Source: Clytia hemisphaerica (taxonomy: Eukaryota > Cnidaria > Hydrozoa > Leptothecata > Clytiidae). From it: a DNA stretch of 64,000 nt. The DNA lies in the NCBI GenBank assembly GCA_902728285.1, contig CACVBU010000050.1:1-64000 (forward strand). Reading direction: 5' to 3'. The translations under genes were made by a program, and so were the position numbers. The notes under the pieces are model-generated. The model saw only the letters and a program-made list of their open reading frames with translations. It was not told the origin of the DNA and did not search any database. Numbering within the stretch: position 1 is the first letter of the stretch; each line of letters starts with the position of its first letter. This document shows, piece after piece, positions 33,216-64,000 of the stretch.

Positions 33216-35893
33216 CTATCTATCTATTTAATTTTAAGTAGCATAAAACTCCTTCCTATTATTGAGCCCATATTCGCCACATATAAAATTTAAAATTTAA
33301 AATAAATATTATTGTTATAGTGTACAAGTTTAATTAAAATTAAGGGAAAAAATATAAATACTAGAGCAAGAGTTAAACAAAGGGACTAAGGCTATAGTAC
33401 TTAAAATAAGAAAAGTGATATGAAAAATGAATTAATGTGCTAAGTAAAATTTTTTATTGATATACAAAATAAAATAAAACTTCTTCCTATTATTGAGTAA
33501 ACCTCAGAAATAATACAAGAGATTAGTAGATGCTAAGCAGGAATGAATGAATTAATGGCACAAAGATTGTTCTAGGAGAAGGTGCTAAGACTTGACACAA
33601 AGATTGTTCTAGGGTAAGGTGCTAAGACTTGAAAGTGGAAGTATAATATTTATGTTAATATGTTAATATCTTGGGATAGAATCACTGATTAACAATTTTC
33701 CAGATGCTTTTCATGATAGCTATGCCCTGACAAAGTTTCATTTTTTGTGCCGGAATCCCTTTAATGCGCACAAAAAATATTTGGAGGAGTTTTTACTCAA
33801 ATATTCATTAGTCTTTGTTTTTCCAATGTTTCAATTTTTCTAGAACTTTTCCGTCCCATCCTTCCATAGTAAGTCAGGGGGCATTGACAGGTGAATAGTA
33901 CCAAATCTCCACAATTCAATTTTCATGAAAGTAAAGTCTAAGAAAATATCAGTTCGGCTATCAACAGTATATATATGTTTTTCTACTTTCTACGAGTAGC
34001 AAACATTTCAAAATTAATCCATTTCTGTATTTGATAGATAATCCTGTAATCTCATCACTACTTCAATATTTCCAGACTACCACGTGTTGTGACTTCCAGC
34101 CTCCTATTAGCTTTTGTTGATGATTGTGACTAGCATATTGTATATCATTTCTCCGTCACATTAATTTTGTCAATATTGTTTCCATTTACAAATATAAAGT
34201 AGGAAATCCAACAAGATTGTGCATAATTTTCTTTTGGACTGGGACACTGCGCATTGGAGTTTTAATCATTGTACAACCTCGTTCTCCTTCTCCTATGTAT
34301 CACTGTTCACGCCACAATCATATACACCTATAAAGTTTATAAAGAAAAAAAAACTTTAGCTGAAAGCTTTATATAATATTTTCATTCAAGTTTTCTCATT
34401 GACAGATTAACTGTTTTGGTTCTTCGACTTGACTTTGTTAATAATTTAAAAAAATATACATGAGGTTGATGTAAATATTAACACTTTGTCAAAGCACAAA
34501 CAAAACAGACTTAAACATTAAAGAAGGGCTGTCATATGATGATCAACAAGTTATGACTTACTAACTTATACTAGTCTAGTCTAGTATAAGGTAAGGCTAA
34601 AAAGACGTGCATACAATTTCTCTTTTTATCTGGCCAATACGGTATCTTGCTCTAATATTCTCAGAGAAGCAAAAAAGTGTTATCTTATGATCACTCACCG
34701 GTTAAAATAATCAGTTTGTTCCATTTCCTCATCTCTCAGTTCAGTCTCTGTTGTCTGTTAGGTCACTGTCCCCCCTATACTCTTCTTTTTGGCGCGTTAT
34801 GTTTGCGCAGAGTCAGCAATATAGGGCTATAAGGGTGCGCCAGCCCGGCAGGGCGTCGAAATTTAGCTGGGGCGTTCAGAGACTAACGCTGGATTCATTG
34901 TGTAATCCGGATTTCCCCGATTTCAAATTTAGATTTAAAGAAACAAAAAAAAATTCAAGGATATTATTAAGCTCATATCAAACACTCGAAATCTGCAATT
35001 TAGAGCAATTTCATCCGAATTTGGTCATTTGAAAGGGATTAGAAGGGACAATATTTCCCCGATTTTCCCCGATTTTTCCCGATTTCAAAAACTTAAAACC
35101 CAATTATTTCACTATCCATTGATTAAAAAGGTAACATGTTATACATTTTTGAAATCCTTGTTTCATGAGCTATCAGAATATACCAAAATTCAAAAATCGA
35201 TTTTTTCAAAAAATTTCTGAAAGCCCTCGGGGTTTACAATTGTCTCAGAGGACTTTCTTTTCTCATCTGGAGATGTTTTTGAAAAAAAAACGGTACCTTA
35301 AGATTAAAAGCTTCCATTTGATGTCCAACGTGACTTTATCTTTTCTAACAGTCAAATTCGAAAAAAAAATCATTATAACCGTGGGTTATCGCATCGATAC
35401 TTAGGCCATACTATTTTTAAACCACATACATACAATTGCAAGATCATGAGGACACTAACTAACCTTAATATAGTCTGAATCGCATACTTCTAGTAATAAT
35501 AACCTTTGGTGGCATATGAACTACGATTATATAGAGGATGACTAGCATGACCTTGCCGGCTGACGGGGATGTGCCACTGGAGTTTGAAAAATGGACCCGT
35601 AGTATGTCAGATTTGGGCCCTGACCTCTGACAGACGAAATTTGTACCCAAAAACAAAAACAACTTAGTCAGATACATTTTGTGACTTTGCAACCCTGTCC
35701 GATATTTTAAATTAATAAAGCCTGAAAGCGATCCTTACCAGCGACACGTCCCTGTACCCGATTTTAAGTTATCCCGATTCTTGGGGAGATTAGTTCCCTC
35801 TGCTGCTGAATGAAAATTAATACGCACGTATATTTTTTTATCAATATCTATCATTGAGAAAGTGTTTTGTGAGTAAAACCAATAAAAACGTAC
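33216..35893. other. Intergenic stretch, possible 3' part of the KDZ-like relic
   Basis: Mostly AT-rich without recognised genes. A near-duplicate GCACAAAGATTGTTCTAGG pair occurs at about 33558 and 33596. On the minus strand 35465-35750 there are acceptor- and donor-like sites that might mark further decayed exons of the KDZ-like relic, but no motif confirms this. Confidence 0.35.
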
Positions 35894-37678
35894 CCTACAA
35901 AAATCATCAGAAATTGAGTTAAGGGACTTTAGAAATGGTCGTTCAGAGGAACCAGGCGTGGATTTGCGAAATTTGTCCCACAATTAAAAGACTTCCTCTT
36001 TGAAGAGGTAGTTTAAACTTTTCGGATTTCCAGGCCAGAAACCTGAGGAAAGCAGTACACTTGTTGTGAAAGGAAATAAATTTGGTAACAATTACAATTT
36101 TAAGAGGAGATTCCTATAATTGTTGACTTTGAAATTTCTAAATCAAATTGCTTACCTTTCAATGTAACGGCAATGCAATACTCATCTGTAGCGATCTTGG
36201 TGACCTCCTTACTGCCACAAACTGAACAAACACAGTGGTGGATAGCGAACTAAACTTAATGAAAAAAATAGCAATTCACAGATGTTCCCTCCCTTTTTGT
36301 GATTTCGAGAAGGCTCTATGCACTATGATTAAAGTGTGTATATGAAGCTGTTAGATGTATTGCATGATACATTTTCTAATTATAACTGACTATTTGAAAA
36401 ATACCTGTTGGTATAATTTCTTTCTTCTCATCCAAACACTCCAGAACATCTAGGTACCTGCCAGACAACAATCTATCATGAAATGGATTTGCCAAGTGGA
36501 AGACATCGTCACATACATGACAAAATGATTTGTGACAAACCATGCAATAAAGATCACCAAGTCGATCACAACACACATTACAATGTTCATCCAAACTTCC
36601 CTAGCCTGCATTGTCCTCCAAATATTCTTCCTCAGCAAATCCCAATCTTCTTGGCAGGATCTTGATCTTTCGAACCATGACTTCTTCTTCTTTTTTGTTT
36701 TGACAAAGTTAAGAAGCGTTTCTAACCAACTATTCACTGAAATAAATTAAAATAGTTGATCGTTATTACTCTGTTACATTATAACACAAAAAATGTTTTT
36801 TTTGCCAGTTTTTCCCCTTTTTTATGAGGGTGGATTTGATCTTACATAGTCTTATAACAGTGAACATTTTAAACAATGTTTTTTCCTTAATTGTCTTCAA
36901 GAAGGGATGATATGATACCTACTTTTTGTATCACTTTGTGGATTTATGTCATTTAATTCTTCATTATCGATGGTGTCCAGATTTTCTGCAATTTGCCAGT
37001 TTGAATTTTTTGCATCAATATCCAAAACTTGCTCATCTGCAGTGATTACTGATGAAAATAACAAGAAAGTGTTGAAATTTCAATACATACAAGACACACA
37101 ACTCTATTTAGATTTAGTTACCTCAATATTACCCAGTGCATAAAATAATGTAACTGCACATTTACCAGTATTTGATATTCTTCTTTTCATTCCATTGTTA
37201 TGTTTTGGTCTCTTCAGCTTGTAGATCCTTTGACCTAGATTATCCAAAAAAAAGGAGAAAGAATGCATGCATTTAAAATTGAACAAGACAACAAACCTTA
37301 GCTAAAGATTAAAACTTTCAAAAGTTTTTGTGCAATAAAATTCAGGTTGAAAAGTTTGAAACAGGGAGAAATCTCTTTGGTCTGTATTGATGACAAAATT
37401 TAGAGTTTCAGTTGTCCCGCACAACAAAATATACTAACCAGTTTCAGCAGATCTCTTGAGTTCAACAAAGCAAATCTCTGATTTTTTCTTGGGTTTTGCT
37501 TTAGCTTTAAGTGATTTGTTAACAGCCACAATTTGTTTCATCAAACCAAGACCTAAACAAAGTGATGTGTAGACAAAGAATTTTTGTAATTTTTAAGTTT
37601 TTAGCAACCTTCAAAGTTTTCCATGGGATGAATATTATCCTCTTTACAAAGAAATAACAATTTTTCAAATCCATTCAT
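35894..37678 (-). pseudogene. KDZ-like transposase N-terminal region, multi-exon relic with five in-frame stops
   Basis: Seven minus-strand exons join in phase: 37678-37609 (ATG at 37678), 37552-37439, 37234-37166, 37048-36919, 36736-36405, 36254-36156 and 36042-35894. All have GT donors and AG acceptors. After a basic N-terminus, the fifth exon encodes a cysteine cluster (HCNVCCDRLGDLYCMVCHK, then SFCHVCDD). The sixth gives HHCVCSVCGSKEV, and the seventh GFWPGNPKSLNYLFKEEVF followed by LWDKFRKSTPG. This order (CxC cluster, then the G-[FY]-W-P region) resembles proteins associated with Kyakuja/Dileera/Zisupton transposases; that comparison is from memory. Five stops lie in frame: TAG 36732-36730, TAA 36711-36709, TAG 36603-36601, TAG 36252-36250, TAA 35986-35984. 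The catalytic part was not found, so this is probably a decayed, truncated element. Confidence 0.5.
36405..36736 (-). pseudogene. Exon 5 of KDZ-like relic: cysteine cluster, three in-frame stops
   Basis: The acceptor TTTATTTCAG precedes 36736 and the donor GTATTT follows 36405. With the upstream phase, the frame meets three TAG/TAA codons but no indel. It includes LPRRLGFAEEEYLEDNAG and then the C-rich segment with pairs CNVC, CMVC and CHVC and histidines (FHLANPFH), a B-box-like zinc-binding pattern. Confidence 0.55.
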
Positions 37679-40600
37679 GTTAAAAGAATAGTTTTAGTGA
37701 TTAAAATGATGCTATCCAGTGATCTGCAGTGTTAAGGAAAATAGAGAAATAGAAAAATAGAGAAAAAATTATGATAATGCATGTTGTGTCAATTATTTTT
37801 TACTTTCTGTAAGTTTGATATAAACTACATAATATGATCATATTGATAAAAAAGTATCAAGGGTGGTAGATTCTACCCCTGCTTGCCATTAAGAGGGTTT
37901 AACTTGTCTTGTCTGAACACTGCTTTAAAGTAATTAAACAAAATCAAACCTTCAAAATTTCATATCTTGTATAGCCAAGGTGATAAGTCAATAGTAGTAA
38001 GTTTAGTTGCAAAAGAAATGGTGAAAACATGCTTTCTTTGCAAAATACTTTTTATAATTTCCAAGGCAACTAAAATACTTTGTTTTTCAAAAGTAACTGA
38101 AGCCTAATCCCAAGGGCAAAAAAAACATTCTTGGTTTTATCTAAAACATCAGACATAATGCTACATGGATGATATGTTTTTTCTTGTCCTTTGACAGTAA
38201 TTGATTGCTTATCCTTAGCCTTGTGTTATTGTTAGCAATTGACAACTAATCAATAATAATATATCAATAATCAATTCTAATTGATTGAAATTTGTTTTAA
38301 ATAATATATATTTCCCTTTTTGCAGCACTGTTTATACATGTAATAGCTTTTCAGAAACATCAGACGTTACAACTTAAAAAATTCTTGAAATTTATAAATT
38401 CTTGACCAGCAATCACGATCTAGATAACTGAAATGATAGATTAGCACTATTGATCACCCAATAAAATTAACTAATAAATATTAATTAGACAAACCTTGAT
38501 TATTACACTAGTTTAGCATTTTATCCCTATTACATTTATGTAACTTATTAAATGAAATTTATTTTTAGCAATTGTTTGAATCGAGGACTCCCCCATTTCA
38601 AATTTTAGCCACTATTTTACAAGCAGCTTTTCTTTATCTTTGCATATATAACTCTTTTGTTTTTGTTTGGCGTCTTGTTGTGCACCTTCCTAGTTTTGCT
38701 GGTTGTTCTGCCACTACTTATACTCTAATTCAGCCTACTCTAGCCATTTCTCTAATTTAGCCTTATCAAGCTATTTCTTTGTGTCCTCTGTTAGTGCAAA
38801 AAAAATTTACATAGGTTATTTACTTTTTATTTTTATACAATCTTATAATTTGTATGTATGGATAATGGGTCTTAGGACCTTTTGATACTTAAAATATAGA
38901 TAGATAGATAGATAGATCATTGCCAGTTTTAAAATCTGAATGCAAATCATTTAATCATCAATTATCAATCTCATGTCATATCATGTAATCCAGACTCTCT
39001 TAAAAAATCCAAGTGTTTGATTAAAATTCAAGGAACTTCTGCAAAGTATGACAACAGAGAAAGTTCAGCAAACCTGACAAATATTATAGTTCCACAAAGT
39101 TCGACCAGTAAATTAGTGTGCAGAGACTTTAGAGCTTTGAGTAGTGGCCATAAGTTTAACAGGCACATCATGCAGATTTTTTCTTCAGTTCTTTAGTTCT
39201 ATTAGTTTGACAACAAAACTTAATAGAAATTTATCGACCAACAAAGTTTAATTTTTACAAATTCTAAAAAATTGGTTTATGATTAGTTCCATTAAGTTAT
39301 GTTTTTAAAGGAGGTTAATATTAATCTTAGAGATTTTTAATTAATCTTTAAGATTGAATAGAGCTTTCGGGATTCTATGACATCATCTTAGAAAAGTTAA
39401 GGTTTCTTGGACAAAATATTTTTTGTGGTTAAATTTAAGATTGTACACTATAATAAATTATTAAATCATTCTTGTGTAAATTTAAATTACATAAAACTCT
39501 CATTTTTTAGATTGAGATATCGGTATTCATGTTTCATATCAGACCAGATATCGGTCTATTGTTCTTTTTGGTTGAGGTAAACAAATATTTTGGATTTCTT
39601 TTTGTTTTCAATCAAAGATTGCTCCAGGTTCATATCTATTCAATGCCATCGAAGGGTGATATATTGCACTTTTCTGCCATATTTTTTACTCACTTTATTT
39701 CCTTTGTTTTACTCAAAATTCCAGTCATCAAATTAAATCTCTTGTTTACAGATTGAAACATGTGATCAATTACAATCTAAACCTTACAAAAATTTGCCTT
39801 TGTCTTTAAAATGTACATATTGGCGGTCTGGTAAGATACACCGTGCAAAATATGGCAGAGAAGCGCAATGTATCACTCTTCGACGTTACTAAAGAGCTTA
39901 TATATAATTCAAAAAAGCTGAGTTAGCAAACAAACATTTCTCAAACTTTAAGACACAGTATGGTGTTTTATATATATGCAGTAATGGTCATACATTAATC
40001 AAATAATCGTAATTCAAATATTGATGTGTACCTTAAAAGAGAGTACCATGGAAAGGTGATATCGTGAAGTCGGGTAACTTGCATCAGTGGAGGGAAACTT
40101 GCATAGCCATCAAATGACTGATCAATCAAAGCAACAAAATTTCAAAACAAATGAACTAACCAGCTCTGCTTGCAGCTCTCTCCATCCAGTTACATCAAAA
40201 TGCCTCGAAAATGTCAATATGAAAATTGCGTAATCAGAGAACGTATGTCTCGCTCATTATGAAAAGGCCGACACAAAATTTCAATAATTGGATTGTAACA
40301 TCGAGTTAGTCTCTTTTGTTAAGTCACCAGGGGGTAAATAAAACAGATCTTGATACATTTATCGTTCGTTTCAACTTGACAATTCGTTTAAAACTCAGCC
40401 TCCTAAATATTTGGGGTAGGTAAAATATGTACAAAGAAATTCATACTTTTCCAACCCGGCGAATCTTTAAAAAAGAAGCTAACAATAAAATATAATTACC
40501 CTTTCCAAATAAACCTCTTCGGTGGCGAGCGTAGTCTACTCTGACGTAATTGTAAAATTTATGTGATGGGAGTTTGACATAGTAATGTAATGTTGTTTGG

Positions 40601-40786
40601 GAATTATGAAGTTTCTGGAATTTCGTTGCATTTATTCAGGGTTGATTTTTATGATTCTAATGGTACCTTTTTCTAACGAGTTTGATTACTCTGTTCTCAC
40701 ACTTATGTCTTTTTTTTTTCGCGTCCTTTTCCGTGATTACTTTTATTTATATTTTTAAAGACAGGTAAGAAGGCATATTGATGTAA
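37679..40786. other. Intergenic stretch, nothing coding recognised
   Basis: AT-rich. A short ATAG microsatellite lies at about 38896-38918. Near 40070-40120 a GGGTAACTTGCATCA-type word is shared with 56805-56845, evidence of another low-copy dispersed repeat. I found no inverted end clearly belonging to the KDZ-like relic. Confidence 0.35.
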
Positions 40787-41296
40787 CTGCCATCAAAGAG
40801 ATGTCTCATTCAAGAACTAGAGCTGCTACAAAAATCATTCCTGAACGGTATCCCCTCGTTGAGCCACTTAAACTATTGGGAAAAATTGAACCAACTGAAA
40901 ATCTACAGTCTTGAAAGAAGAAGAGACAGGTACAGAATCATTTACACGTGGTGCATACTAGAAGACATTGCCCCCAATTTCAACTACAATGACGAGGCAG
41001 ACGGCGTGCATTCTTACACAAATCAGAGACTGGGTAGAAAATGCAATTTGAAAGCTATAAATGTCAAACATAAAAATATCTGGAGAGGTTGTCTCTCACC
41101 AAGGCTCTTCAATGCTCTGCCAAAATCCCTTAGAAACCTCACAAACTGTACCAAACAAACTTTTAAACAGCATCTTGACCAATTCCTCAGTACACTGCCA
41201 GACGAACCGCTGCTTCCTAATTATTTCAACTTCAGGAGAGCTGACTCTAACAGTACAACAGTAATGGTCAATCATCGGATGCAACGAATTGGATGA
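40787..41296 (+). pseudogene. LINE-type non-LTR retrotransposon, 3' end of ORF2
   Basis: The open frame reads LQKSFLNGIPSLSHLNYWEKL, then LKIYSLERRRDRYRIIYTW, and later LGRKCNL, LSPRLFNALPKSLRNLT and LDQFLSTLPDEP before the stop near 41296. This conserved carboxy-terminal region follows the reverse transcriptase domain in many invertebrate LINEs. Only the tail is present, as expected for a 5'-truncated LINE insertion. The frame opens just after a TAA at 40784-40786. Confidence 0.75.
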
Positions 41297-41579
41297 GTAC
41301 CATAAAGTACATAATCAATAACGAAGTATCACGAAGTAAGTTATTCAACAGGGTGGCCTCTTTGAAAAAAGGTCTATTGTAATCGAACCAATGGAACATA
41401 GTCAACTATAATCGAATCGCAAATTATTCGATCACGCTCGATTACGTTCGATTGGTTTGATTGCGATTTTTGTTCGAAGTTGTTCGATTGACACCGTCTG
41501 GTAATATCAGATCACAATCTACTATCATGCCTTTCAGTGGTAAATGTGGTAAATGCTCTTGTAAATGCATATGCATAAA

Positions 41580-41760
41580 AATTAGGCACTGTGGACTGTG
41601 GACCTCTGTGGACTGAGGTTTGATTCCCACTCGCAGCGGTTCACTTGGCAAGTGGATGAACCTTTGCCAGAGTCAACCCATGCCATGTGAGGGGAATTGG
41701 GTAGTCAGTTCATGGTGCTGACTGGACTGGGCGTTAAAAAACAATCACAAAAACAATCAC
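41580..41760 (+). repeat. SINE-like sequence with box-B-like motif and A-rich tail
   Basis: GGTTTGATTCCCACTC near 41618 fits a tRNA box B. The sequence then runs through a conserved-looking body to a tail of repeated AATCACAAAAAC (about 41738-41765). Box A is weak. Identification as a SINE is tentative. Confidence 0.35.
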
Positions 41761-42308
41761 AAAAACTTGTTTTTCCACCACTCGCCGCCTCATTTTCACA
41801 AAATGTGGCAAATGAAAATGTTGAACACAAAGAAGAAACTACTTACTTGTCTTTCTTGGTCGCTTTGACTGTGATGGCTGTGAGGAACATGCTGCTCCCA
41901 TCATTATTTCTGCCATAAATAAGTAATAATATGTTGAACTATCATCTGTTCCTGTATGTTTAAAAGAAATTCAATTTGAAAGTAGCCATTTTAATTTTAG
42001 ATAGAAAGTTCAAATCAAGACAACAAAGCAAAGCTTTTCGAGTTGTGCAACAATGGATGAAACTTTGTTATCTTGATTTTATTTCATCCAGCAAACAAGA
42101 TGAAAAGTTGTACTGACGGTATAATAATTACTGTATACTTTTTGCTTTCCCTTTGTGTCCTTGGGTTAGATACCCGGGTTTCTTTCTAACCGTATAGCGG
42201 TATTATCATAGTTCCGTAGTTTTGATCATTAAATCAACTAAAACCATTGATTGAACGATTAAAACGAAAAACATGATAATCATTGATTTAACGTTCGATA
42301 CTATGTTG

Positions 42309-44203
42309 CATTCTTATAAAGTATATGCTTATAAGAAAAATAAAAATGCTCATAATGTGCGCCGTCCCTTGATTACTTTGTAAAAACTAATTACCGAAAG
42401 GTATATCACCATCTATCGAGAGTTATTGATTTGATTCTTATAAAGTAATCGTTATAAGAAAAATAAAAATGCTCATATTGTGTGCCATTGCTGTTTTTTA
42501 CTTTGTAAAACTAATTACCGAAAGGTATATTACCGTCTATCGAGAGTTATTGATTTGATTCTTATAAAGTATATGCTTATAAGAAAAATAAAAATGCTCA
42601 TAATGTGCGCCGTCCCTTGATTACTTTGTAAAAACTAATTACCGAAAGGTATATCACCATCTATCGAGAGTTATTGATTTGATTCTTATAAAGTAATCGT
42701 TATAAGAAAAATAAAAATGCTCATATTGTGTGCCATTGCTTGTTTACTTTGTAAGAACTAATTACCGAAAGGTATATTACCGTCTATCGAGAGTTATTGA
42801 TTTGATTCTTATAAAGTAAATGCTTATAAGAAAAATAAATATGCTCATAATGTGCGCCGTCCCTTGATTACTTTGTAAAAACTAATTACCGAAAGGTATA
42901 TCACCATCTATCGAGAGTTATTGATTTGATTCTTATAAATTAATCGTTATAAGAAAAATAAAAATGCTCATATTGTGTGCCATTGCTTGTTTACTTTGTA
43001 AGAGCTAATTACCGAAAGGTATATCACCGTCTATCAAGAGTTATTGATTTGATTCTTATAAAGTAAATGCTTATAAGAAAAATAAATGAGCTCATATTGT
43101 GCGCCGTTCCTTGTTTATTTTGGAACAACTAATTACCGAAAGGTATATCACCGTCTATCAATAGTTATTGATTTGATTCTTATAGAGTATATGCTTATAA
43201 AAAAAATAAATATGCTCATATTGTGCGCCATCCCTTGTTTACTTTGTAAGAACTAATTACCGGAAGATATATCAACGTCTATCAAGAGTCATTGATTTGA
43301 TTCTTATAAAGTATATGCTTATAAGGAAAAAAAATATGCTAATATTGTGTGCCATTGCTTGTTTACTTTGTAAGAACTAATTACCGAAAGGTATATTACC
43401 GTCTATCGAGAGTTATTGATTTGATTTTTATAAAGTAATCGTTATAAGAAAAATAAAAATGCTCATATTGTGTGCCATTGCTTGTTTACTTTGTAAGAGC
43501 TAATTACCGAAAGGTATATCACCGTCTATCAAGAGTTATTGATTTGATTCTCATAAAGTATATGCTTATAAGAAAAATAAGTAAGCTCATATTGTGCGCC
43601 ATCCCTTGTTTACTTTGTAAGAACTAATTACCGAAAGGTATATTACCGTCTATAAAGAGTTATTGATTTGATTCTTATAAAGTAAATGCTTATAAGAAAA
43701 ATAAATGAGCTCATATTGTGCGCCGTTCCTTGTTTATTTTGGAACAACTAATTACCGAAAGGTATATCACCGTCTATCAATAGTTATTGATTTCATTCTT
43801 ATAGAGTATATGTTTATAAGAAAAATAAATATGCTCATATTGTGCGCCATCCCTTGTTTACTTTGTAAGAACTAATTACCGAAAGATATATCAACGTCTA
43901 TCAAGAGTTATTGATTTGATTCTTATAAAGTATATGCTTATAAGGAAAATAAATATGCTAATATTGTGCGCCAAACTTTGTTTACTTTGTAAGAACTAAT
44001 TACCGAAAGGTATATCACCGTCTATCAAGAGTTATTAATTTGATTCTTATAAAGTATATGCTTATAAGAAAAATAAGTAATTTCATATTGTGCGCCATCC
44101 CTTGTTTACTTTGTAAGAACTAATTACCGAAAGGTATATCACCGTCTATCAAGAGTTATTGATTCGATTCTTATAAAGTATATGCTTATAAGAAAATAAA
44201 GAA
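42309..44203 (+). repeat. 124-bp satellite array, about 15 units
   Basis: The junction word GATTCTTATAAAG recurs at 42309 (variant), 42433, 42557, 42681, 42804, 42928, 43051, 43175, 43299, 43423, 43546, 43670, 43794, 43918, 44042 and 44166, with spacing 123-124 bp. Each unit has CTTATAA-N9-TTATAAG, an inverted repeat, plus conserved AATTACCGAAAGGTATAT. In the first ~600 bp two unit types alternate (GTATATGC/CCGTCCCTTGA and GTAATCG/CCATTGC), giving a 248-bp higher-order unit. No coding frame is maintained. Confidence 0.95.
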
Positions 44204-45386
44204 AAAATCAAAACTGTGGAGCTAAAGACACAAAGATATATGACGTAATCCAAAGAAAACCCGCGAAAATCGTCCGTGGTTGTACAAGCGTGTAATTTGT
44301 AAATTAAATTTAGTGAGTTCGTCCACCGTATCAAGCACTTTCGTTTTCTAATTTTTCTTCCGATGACACCGCCGCCGCAGAAAGGCTATCGTAATACTTT
44401 CGCTAAGCGAAATTAAAAATGACATTTTTGATTTTTTAAAGTATTTACACGTTTTTTATTCAGTTCTTTCTATAGATTGTAAAATTTGCAAGATTTGCCA
44501 TTGCCTAGCCCTACGTCAAAAAGTTTCAGTCTTAATGACTGCAGTTTTTGAGAAATTCCATGTTTTTCATTGTTTGATCTGTCAAAGTTGAACTTGAGGG
44601 AATCACCTTTTCAGTAATGACTCTAAAAAGACGATTCCTTAAATGCCATGACAGAAAATACAATGGAAAAGCTATTAAAATCGAATCCCTCATGAGCAAA
44701 TGCCAAATTACAAATGCCAGTTGGTCTAAACGCAGCCAGTATGGCATAAAATAATTGCCTAATAATTAAAATTAATTATCCTAGTATAAAGAGAACGTAG
44801 AGAAAATGTCATTTGGGAATAAGCTATATACAAACAACGGAAATTAATACACGAAGGAGCGTCAAATTAAAGAGCTTGTGGAAATTTTATATTGTCTGTT
44901 ATAAGAACAGTTCGTAAGATTACAAAGATTGTGCGAGCGAAGCGAGCAAGAAAATTTTACTGGTTAAAATAGCGGAATAGACTTATCTTTTTTGAAAGTT
45001 TTCTGCATGAAACTCGTGAAGAAACTAAAAGGTAAATAGTTTTATACCGAAATACCGTTTTTTATTGATAAAAATATCGAATACCGACAAAAAAACAGGC
45101 AATTTACCGATACCGGTAGAAAATGAAATACCGTAATCCCGTCGTTTTTTCTCGTGATACCGATTTACCGGGGGTAAAAAGGTCCAATACCATCATACCG
45201 TAAAAGTGAACCCCCCCCCCCCGTTTATCCCGGGAAAATAGCGGAAAAAGTCTTTTGCGGGAAGTGTATGTAAAGGTTAGGGCGTAAGATATTTTGTTTG
45301 TTTGTTAAGATGTTTCGACGCTTCGGGGCACACTTTCACTTTCAAATCCGAACTCCCTGCGAATCATAACACGATGATCGAGAAAG
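44204..45386. other. Region upstream of COG6
   Basis: AT-rich, with no second gene recognised. From about 45040 to 45235 the sequence is rich in TACCG and ends in a run of 13-14 Cs at about 45209. A related, inverted TACGG-rich stretch lies at 14880-15115. The COG6 promoter and 5' UTR must lie within the last few hundred bases; no TATA element is evident. Confidence 0.4.
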
Positions 45387-63859
<18,473 letters not shown>

Positions 63860-64000
63860 GTATGAGAAAAATCTATATTATCTCTATTATTATCCGGCGC
63901 GTGTAAAAAGCGACACTTGATGATTGGCTTCTTTACTGTCCAATATTTTCGAATACATAGCTTCCATGGAGGTTATATATTTCCAAAACTGACGCCACAC

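Noticed and set aside
35894-37678. Reassigned TAR=Gln genetic code
   Set aside because: COG6 and the transposase gene use TAA/TAG nowhere in frame and use CAA/CAG for Gln, so nonsense mutation is the simpler reading.

Overview
The window looks like nuclear DNA from an early-branching or other invertebrate animal. The evidence is AT-rich sequence, U2-type introns (GTAAGT-like donors, TTTTAG-like acceptors), animal gene families, and many DNA-transposon, DIRS-like, Ty3/gypsy-like and LINE relics. A cnidarian-like genome would fit, but the species cannot be fixed from sequence alone.

Layout. (1) 1-15,700: the 3' part of a plus-strand gene for a single-pass membrane protein. It has a thrombospondin-type-1-like exon (1217-1417), a transmembrane exon (8642-8821) and a short tail exon ending in a PPxY motif (15572-15672). 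Its introns hold a HIRAN-like ORF inside an inverted-repeat element, a broken Ty3/gypsy pol, a degenerate ~180-bp repeat, several MITEs and an 814-bp element with a 9-bp target duplication. (2) 15,700-35,500: no host gene recognised. The stretch holds foldback elements, a CTGGTCAA minisatellite, DIRS-like RNase H and gag remnants, MITEs and a GC-rich 78-bp tandem repeat. (3) 35,894-37,678 (minus): a multi-exon relic resembling the N-terminal part of KDZ (Kyakuja/Dileera/Zisupton) transposase proteins, with five in-frame TAG/TAA codons but no frameshift. (4) 40,787-44,203: a LINE 3' tail and a satellite array of about fifteen 124-bp units. (5) 45,387 to the window end (plus): the first eight coding exons of COG6, about 271 residues of a Golgi tethering-complex subunit. 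Intron 1 is about 13 kb.

The standout is inside COG6 intron 1: a complete 7,500-bp DNA transposon (47,076-54,575). It has a perfect 32-bp terminal inverted repeat, a 4-bp target duplication (AAGT), and arrays of a GGCCTAAGTCCA motif inside each end. It also has an apparently intact 12-exon gene for a 954-residue protein with an RNase H-like putative DDE/DDD transposase core. From memory this is the family annotated as DUF7869 in invertebrates. Four of its exons are tandem duplicates of a 174-bp exon-intron unit. I do not recognise this combination as a named superfamily.

The genes do not form a pathway. COG6 and the membrane protein are host genes, and nearly everything else is mobile-element or repeat sequence in introns and intergenic DNA. 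Exon boundaries were derived by hand from reading frame, splice signals and phase and have no transcript support.
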